A stretch of 40,172 nt of DNA, taken from the NCBI GenBank assembly GCA_001931905.2, contig MSJI02000768.1:1-40172 (forward strand). Direction: 5' to 3'. Origin of the DNA: Cladosporium sp. IMV 00045 (lineage: Eukaryota; Ascomycota; Dothideomycetes; Cladosporiales; Cladosporiaceae). A program made the position numbers and the translations under genes. Each line of letters opens with the position of its first letter. The stretch's first letter is position 1. The notes beneath the pieces were generated by a model that was not told the DNA's origin, made no database searches, and saw nothing but the letters and a program-made list of their open reading frames with translations. Shown one piece after another: positions 35,288-40,172 of this stretch.

Positions 35288-36301
35288 TCACGAACCTTCC
35301 ATAGCACTGAGAAACTGCAACGCCGTCGTGAGCGACCTCCGCGCCTCAAACCCCGAACCCCCAACAGACTCAGGCCGGAAGCACTGTCTGACGATCGCCA
35401 CCAGGGAGTGATAGACGATATATCTGTTAGAAACGCAGTCAGCAAACGGATCCCTCAACAATCACGGTGCAACGGCAGCAACAACTCACAACAAACGCCT
35501 CACTTTCCCATCCTGACCTTCAATCGACCCATACCCTTCCAAGAAACCCTCCGAAGCACGCACGAAACAATCCCCAAACAGCGGATCCGCCCACAGAGCC
35601 GAGCCGTAATCGACCAAACCCGTGACCTCACCCGAGCCTTCATCAAAAACGACACCGTCAAGGGAAAGTTCGGCAATCGTCAGCCTCGCCTCACCCACAG
35701 CGTCGAGAGAGCTCCAATGCCGCTTCAACTGCTCCCTGACATCGCTGTAAGGTAAGCTGACAAGCCCGTCCTCGGCGTCGCGAAGCGCGTCCATAATCAG
35801 AGAGGCGAAACATCTCGCCCACGAATGGTGCTGGGGTCGCTGCAGCGAGCCGAACGTGGGGCTCGTGATGCTGTTCAATCGCCGCATGTGCTGGCCCAGA
35901 CTCCTGTCGAGGTTCCTGCGGCGGGAAGGCGAGAGTGGAGTGGCGAGGTCGGAGTGCAGAATGCCGTTGCATGGGCCGGCGAGGGTGAAGACTGTGGATT
36001 GGTGGTCCAGGAGGGCGGGTTGTTGGGTTGCCGGGAGGGATTTGCGTCGGGAGAGGAGTTGCAGAGCGTGCGATTCTGTCGATAATCGGTCGTGTTCGTG
36101 GCGGAGTAGACGGGTGTTGGGTGGAGGGGGGCATTTCAGAAGGCAGAAAGATGTGGGATTGCTTGGGTCCGAGAGGCGATACGATCGATACAGATGGTCG
36201 TCTAGTCGGTGGATCTCGATTGAATCGTTGTCGAGAGCGACGCTGGCGGTCTTGATGATCGCCGCGCGGTCGAATGTGCGGGTTGGTGGTTTGGGAGTCA
36301 T
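35288..36301 (-). CDS. Aminoglycoside-phosphotransferase-fold protein with altered catalytic loop
   Basis: A kinase-like fold (APH/choline kinase group). Exons 36301-35490 and 35423-35288; intron GTGAGT...CTAACAG joins in phase 2 and adds YIVYHSLVAIVRQCFRPES, giving 315 residues. Seen: a beta-3 lysine candidate in FCLLKCPPPP, a helix-C glutamate candidate in LSTESHALQLL, and a DFG-like D231-Y-G before SALWADPLFGD. In the usual HxDxxxxN catalytic loop the matching segment is I209-A-E211-L-S-L-D-G, so the His, Asp and Asn are absent. This suggests either a pseudokinase or a lineage-specific chemistry. The start is MTPKPPTRTF; an in-frame ATG at 36436 would add 45 residues. No substrate is known. 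Confidence 0.82.
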
Positions 36302-38584
36302 GTGTGGCGAATCGCCTGGAATGCGTTGTTTGTGACGACGAGATGTATGTTGGTTGGGAGAATCGGACTTGTGAGGAAGGTGGCGAGTGGGAAAGGGAGG
36401 TGATGATATGCTCACGCATGGAGCAGCGACGGACATGATTGCGTGGAATGGGAGACGGACATGAGACAGGGCGTGGACGTATGTGAAGTCAACGAAAAGC
36501 AGGCGAGTGCAGAACAGAGGAAGCGAACCGACAAAGTCCGTTCAGCCAGCAGGGCGGTAAACGAATAGACGGGATAGCCAACTTCGGGCAAAGGAGCGAT
36601 ATGTAATGTGCAGCAGAGAATATGGATCAAGGTCGCTTACCGGGCGACGCCATTCGTATAGGGCTCGCGTAAGGCATGGAAAGGGCAGGCACGGGGCGAG
36701 CTGTCAGCGGGCAAGGCAATTTAGATGTTCGGCTAAAACATGGGCGGAGCCAGTGGAGGAGGATAGTAGTCGAGGGTAGTGAGCGAAGCATGTTTGCGTG
36801 TAGGCTGGCGGCCCTGTGATGCAGACCACACAGATGGGCCATGGACCATGGCAGTGCAGAGGCCGGGCGGTACTAAAGTGTAGCTTCTGGCGCGATTAGG
36901 GGCGGGCCGGTCGTTTTGCGCGGTATGGGTAGGCGAGGAAAGGCTTGACGTCGGCCTCGGTTTGATGGATGCGGCTGGATGGGATTGGCTGAGACCGGGC
37001 GCCTCTCGCCAAATGTCTTTGTAGTGGATGTAGGTGGTGACTAGCATGTAACTAACCGTCTGTGTTGGAATGTAGTCGCGCGGGATCGAGGACATGGGGC
37101 TCGTGGCAGACACATGGACCAGAACGCGTGCAGGCGTGTGCGCAGGTAGCATGCGAGCGGTGGACTGCTACTATTTGTCTGCGCTACCGTTGCCAACCCG
37201 GTAATAATCGATGCTTGTACATACGATTAGGCGGGAATCTCGCTTACCTGCATTTCTCGATGCCGCGTCATGTATGGTGGGAGAAGGGGGCGCAGACAGA
37301 TACATTCAGACAGCAGCATGTGCCAGCTCCCTATAGTGCCACCGCTGAGCCAGCTCCGAGCAGAGGAAGACAAGCGAGACTTGACTGGGACTAGAACTCA
37401 GAAGTGTCATCAGGCACTTCATCATCATCAGCAGCAGCAATAGTGTTTGGACAGATGTCGCAGAGGTCGGATGAGCAGTCTTAGAGTTCAAGCGGCGTCA
37501 AATACGCGAGCGGGCGGCAGATCTTTTATAGTTGGGTAGTGGTCCATGCCACTGGAATTTCAGCCCAGCGAGAAGGAGAGAGTTGTGTGAGGAGCATCAT
37601 TGGTCTGTTGCGTAGATGATGGATTGACTGAGTGATGATCCTGCCGCGATTGCAGTCCACTCCCGCGAGCCATCTCCGAGTGTCATATCATATCGTGTGC
37701 GCCGCTAAGGAAGAAAGGGAGTTTCGGGCTTGGTTTCACATCCCAATTGCCCATCCTACCCTACATGCTAATCGTTTGACGAGACCCGCAACGTCTCGCT
37801 CAATTTTCTTCAGGATGCATGCACGCGCTCACCGCAAATCAAAGTACATATAGGCACTAAAACTTATGTACCGCAACATCATACATGCATCTCCGTCTCT
37901 ATACCACTGTACTGCAAGCACTCTATGCCCCATCACTGGTTCCACCATATGTACGTACCATCTACATTTGGACCGAGCTCCGGAGGACAAACGCTTCGAG
38001 TAGTCTTCTAGAACGCCGCGCCCGCGCCGCTGCTGTCATTCCCCTGGTTTCCTCCTCTATCTCCCTCGCTGTTTTTGCAAGGATCACCTTCTCGCTTAGT
38101 TTACCGATTAGGCCACCACCCCCCTGCTTGCGTCGAGCAAGCGAGCGAGCGAGCCAGCCAAAACCTTTCTCGTCTTGAAACATTAGGGCTTCCTCTCGCT
38201 GGGAATGGTGAACTTTCACGTTGGCGTTCGTGCGTGCGTCAGACATGTTGGTTTTTTTTCTCAGCCATCGCTTCAGCTACTGCGACTGCTATTGTCGTAT
38301 GTATGTTTTACGTGGACATGCACGTTCGTATCGAAGTCATGCACACTAAATCAATTGGCGACTTCTAGCGGTAGAGCTTCGCCCGTTTCTTTCTTCGCCT
38401 CTCGCCTTTTATCTGCCTGTTCGCCTCTTTCTTCACGCATGTCATCATCGTCAGGCGTACTACCTCGCTACTGCTGTACTACGCGGAGCCCCAGCCGAGT
38501 GGGCGTCTGCGCTACAGCCTCATCCTTGCTGTTCTGGGTGTCGTTAAACAACCTCATGCATCACCCCTAGCCCTCGATGATCCT
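36302..38584. other. 2.3-kb gap, no gene supported
   Basis: It lies between the 5' end of the phosphotransferase-fold gene and the 3' end of TAN1. The sequence is mixed, with many ATG-rich short frames, the longest being a minus-strand frame of about 139 codons (37152-36733) without a recognisable domain. It is the largest gap in the window. Confidence 0.5.
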
Positions 38585-39941
38585 TCACCCCGTTGCTTCG
38601 TCACCACATTCCTTCGTAGCAGTGGCATCGGCATCGGCATCGTTCGCTTCGTCGTCTTTGCTGGCCGATGCTCCTTTTACGCCATCCTCTTCAATTTCTG
38701 CTGCTGCTGCTGCTGCTGCTGGCGTCTCACCACTACCACTTCCACCTTCCTCCGTCTTGACCGCCTCTTCCTTGGGCGTGGGATCGAAGATCTCCGCGAG
38801 GTTGTATCGCTTGAGTTCTTCGAAGCGGTGATCGACGACGCTAACGCCGCAGATGTTCTGTGGGAAACCCTTGTTAGCACACGAGGGCTTTTGTTCGTCT
38901 GTCTGTTCGTCTATCAAGCGAGGGATCACATGGAGTAAATCCCCCGTGAGCACCCATTCCGCATCAACGTAGGAGGTAGCTCTCACGTGATTGGAAATTG
39001 CCATACCTGGTAAATCTCGACCATGATCAGGAGATCGTAGTTCTTCAAGTCGACTTTGTGAGGTTGTCCGACGAGCCCGGCGACCGATTTGATCACCGCG
39101 TCTCTCTTCATGATGTTGTGGTTTCTCATGTTAGGCCTGATAGCAAACTGCAGTCGCAGAAACACACGTCCGTCAGTAACGTCATCTTCCCCTCCAATGT
39201 AACCTTTCCCTCTCGAACAACGAAGCAACTCACCTTCTTCGGCGTCACCGGCTCGTCGTGGAAATGCGGCTTCAACACCTCCCTCGCTACGCTCTCCAAA
39301 CCTTCCATCGTCGCTTTGCCCATCAGACTCATGGGCGCAAGCCTCTTGGCCGTTCGTGTCCGCTTGAGCGTCGGGTTCGCCATGGCGTCTTCGCAGATCC
39401 TCTGGATGAAACTGACTGGCTCGACGGGGGAGACGGTTTTGAAGAACACAACTGCGGGGAGTTAGTCGAGTGATGTCCATGGTCGGTTCGAATGGCTTTT
39501 TCTTCTTCTCATAGCCGAAATCAAAAGCGAAGGCATGAAAAACCACAAGAAAACTCACCACACTGCACCTCCAACTTCACCGGCACAAACCACTGCGCCT
39601 TAGCCGGCTTCTGAATCCCCTCAATCTCGGCCTGGATATCCTTCTCGATATCCTCCACGCCTCCTCCTCCCCCTCACCCTCACCGTCCGCAGCTCCTCCA
39701 CCAGCAGCAGCGGCATCTCCATAAAGCATCTCGGCATACTCGGCGAAAAGATCCCTCAACTCGCCCACGCACTTCTTCTCCCGGCCCTTGTTGCAGGTCG
39801 CGAAGATGCCGCTGTCGCCTGCCTGGATTGTTCGCGGGACGAGGGGGCCGTTGTGCGTGCCGCGAGGGACGCGCCATTGTTTCTTCGTCTGTTCGACAGA
39901 CGAGATTTTTCGTCAGTCACGTTCGGTTTCTTCTTCTTCAT
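38585..39941 (-). CDS. TAN1: TAN1-like THUMP protein (tRNA ac4C adaptor), one or two frame breaks
   Basis: Tan1 binds tRNA through its THUMP domain and works with the acetyltransferase Kre33/NAT10 to make N4-acetylcytidine at position 12 of Leu and Ser tRNAs. Exons about 39941-39559, 39451-39234, 39147-39007 and 38857-38585. Marks: KKQWRVPRGT, GIFATCNKGREKKCVGELRD, then FFKTVSPVEPVSFIQRICED, FAIRPNMRNHNIMKRDAVIK, NYDLLIMVEIYQ and NICGVSVVDHRFEELKRYN. The C-terminus is acidic with an alanine run encoded by a TGC/GCA repeat (about 38698-38722). A base seems missing near 39657-39662 (GVEDIEKDIQAEIEG continues in the next frame). The start is uncertain: with the ATG at 39941 a second loss near 39886-39892 is needed, and the total then closes at 338 residues. 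Otherwise a spliced leader exon uses the CAG at 39891-39889. Confidence 0.85.
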
Positions 39942-40172
39942 TCTCGCCAGGATTGGACTTCATCCCGTGCAAGAGACCTGCCAGAACCTCGGGAGATTTT
40001 CATCACTAATCTTCCTTTGTCTTTTTTCTCACCATCATCTCCTCGCAAACCCAAGGTTCGTCAGGTAAGAAAATTGACGAATAAAAAACTCATCGTCCTT
40101 TCCTAGGTATGCTCCTTCCCAAAATCTCGCCACCCTCCAAATCCAAGCTTGAGAAAAAAAAAAAAAAAAAAT
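39942..40172. other. Window end: TAN1 upstream region and poly(A) tract
   Basis: It probably holds the 5' UTR and promoter, and possibly a first exon, of TAN1. The window ends in an 18-base A run (40154-40171) followed by T. Confidence 0.5.

Noticed and set aside
36733..37152. Minus-strand open frame of 139 codons
   Set aside because: No domain and no partner exon; it lies in the largest gap among many similar short frames.

Overview
The window looks like nuclear DNA of a filamentous ascomycete (Pezizomycotina). Genes are dense and mostly have 0-3 short introns with GT...CTAAC...AG signals. The gene set is fungal: a Zn2Cys6 regulator, a fused bioDA, ATG4, an SQS1-like G-patch protein and a divergent H2A/H2B pair. 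A dothideomycete is my guess from general protein similarity, not a demonstrated fact. I recognise 16 protein genes. I see no tRNA, rRNA, transposon or CRISPR array.

Layout. 0.2-3.7 kb: a MICOS (ApoO-like) subunit and mitochondrial intermediate peptidase OCT1, head to head. 4.5-7.4 kb: a Zn2Cys6 transcription factor. 9.0-10.9 kb: an uncharacterised fungal protein with an N-terminal C2H2-like and a C-terminal RING-like cysteine module. 12.9-13.9 kb: a metallo-beta-lactamase-fold protein with a degenerate metal motif. 15.9-21.3 kb: an FSH1-type serine hydrolase, then the biotin genes bioDA (minus) and bioF (plus) sharing a 438-bp promoter. 21.5-24.3 kb: KGD2 (2-oxoglutarate dehydrogenase E2) and the complex I LYR subunit NDUFB9, head to head. 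26.1-27.7 kb: histones H2A and H2B, head to head. 28.8-33.9 kb: ATG4 and an SQS1-like gene, head to head. 35.3-36.3 kb: a phosphotransferase-fold protein with a degenerate catalytic loop. 38.6-39.9 kb: the THUMP protein TAN1. The gaps (up to 2.3 kb) hold microsatellites, purine tracts and telomere-like repeats but no gene I can support.

How the genes relate. Four of the five head-to-head pairs join genes of one compartment or pathway: mitochondrion (MIC27/OCT1 and KGD2/NDUFB9), biotin synthesis (bioDA/bioF) and chromatin (H2A/H2B). This suggests co-regulation from shared promoters.

The main caution is reading-frame integrity. Six genes (the FSH1-like gene, bioDA, bioF, ATG4, SQS1-like, TAN1) are interrupted by about a dozen one-base frame changes. 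Nearly all look like single-base losses and family-like sequence continues in the new frame. Ten other genes are intact. Uncorrected indels in a draft assembly are the likeliest cause, but real decay or recoding is not excluded from sequence alone. Other observations worth checking are inverted repeats spanning the stop codons of both histone genes, a repeated switch from C-rich to G-rich sense strand inside plus-strand genes, and two enzyme-fold proteins lacking canonical catalytic residues.
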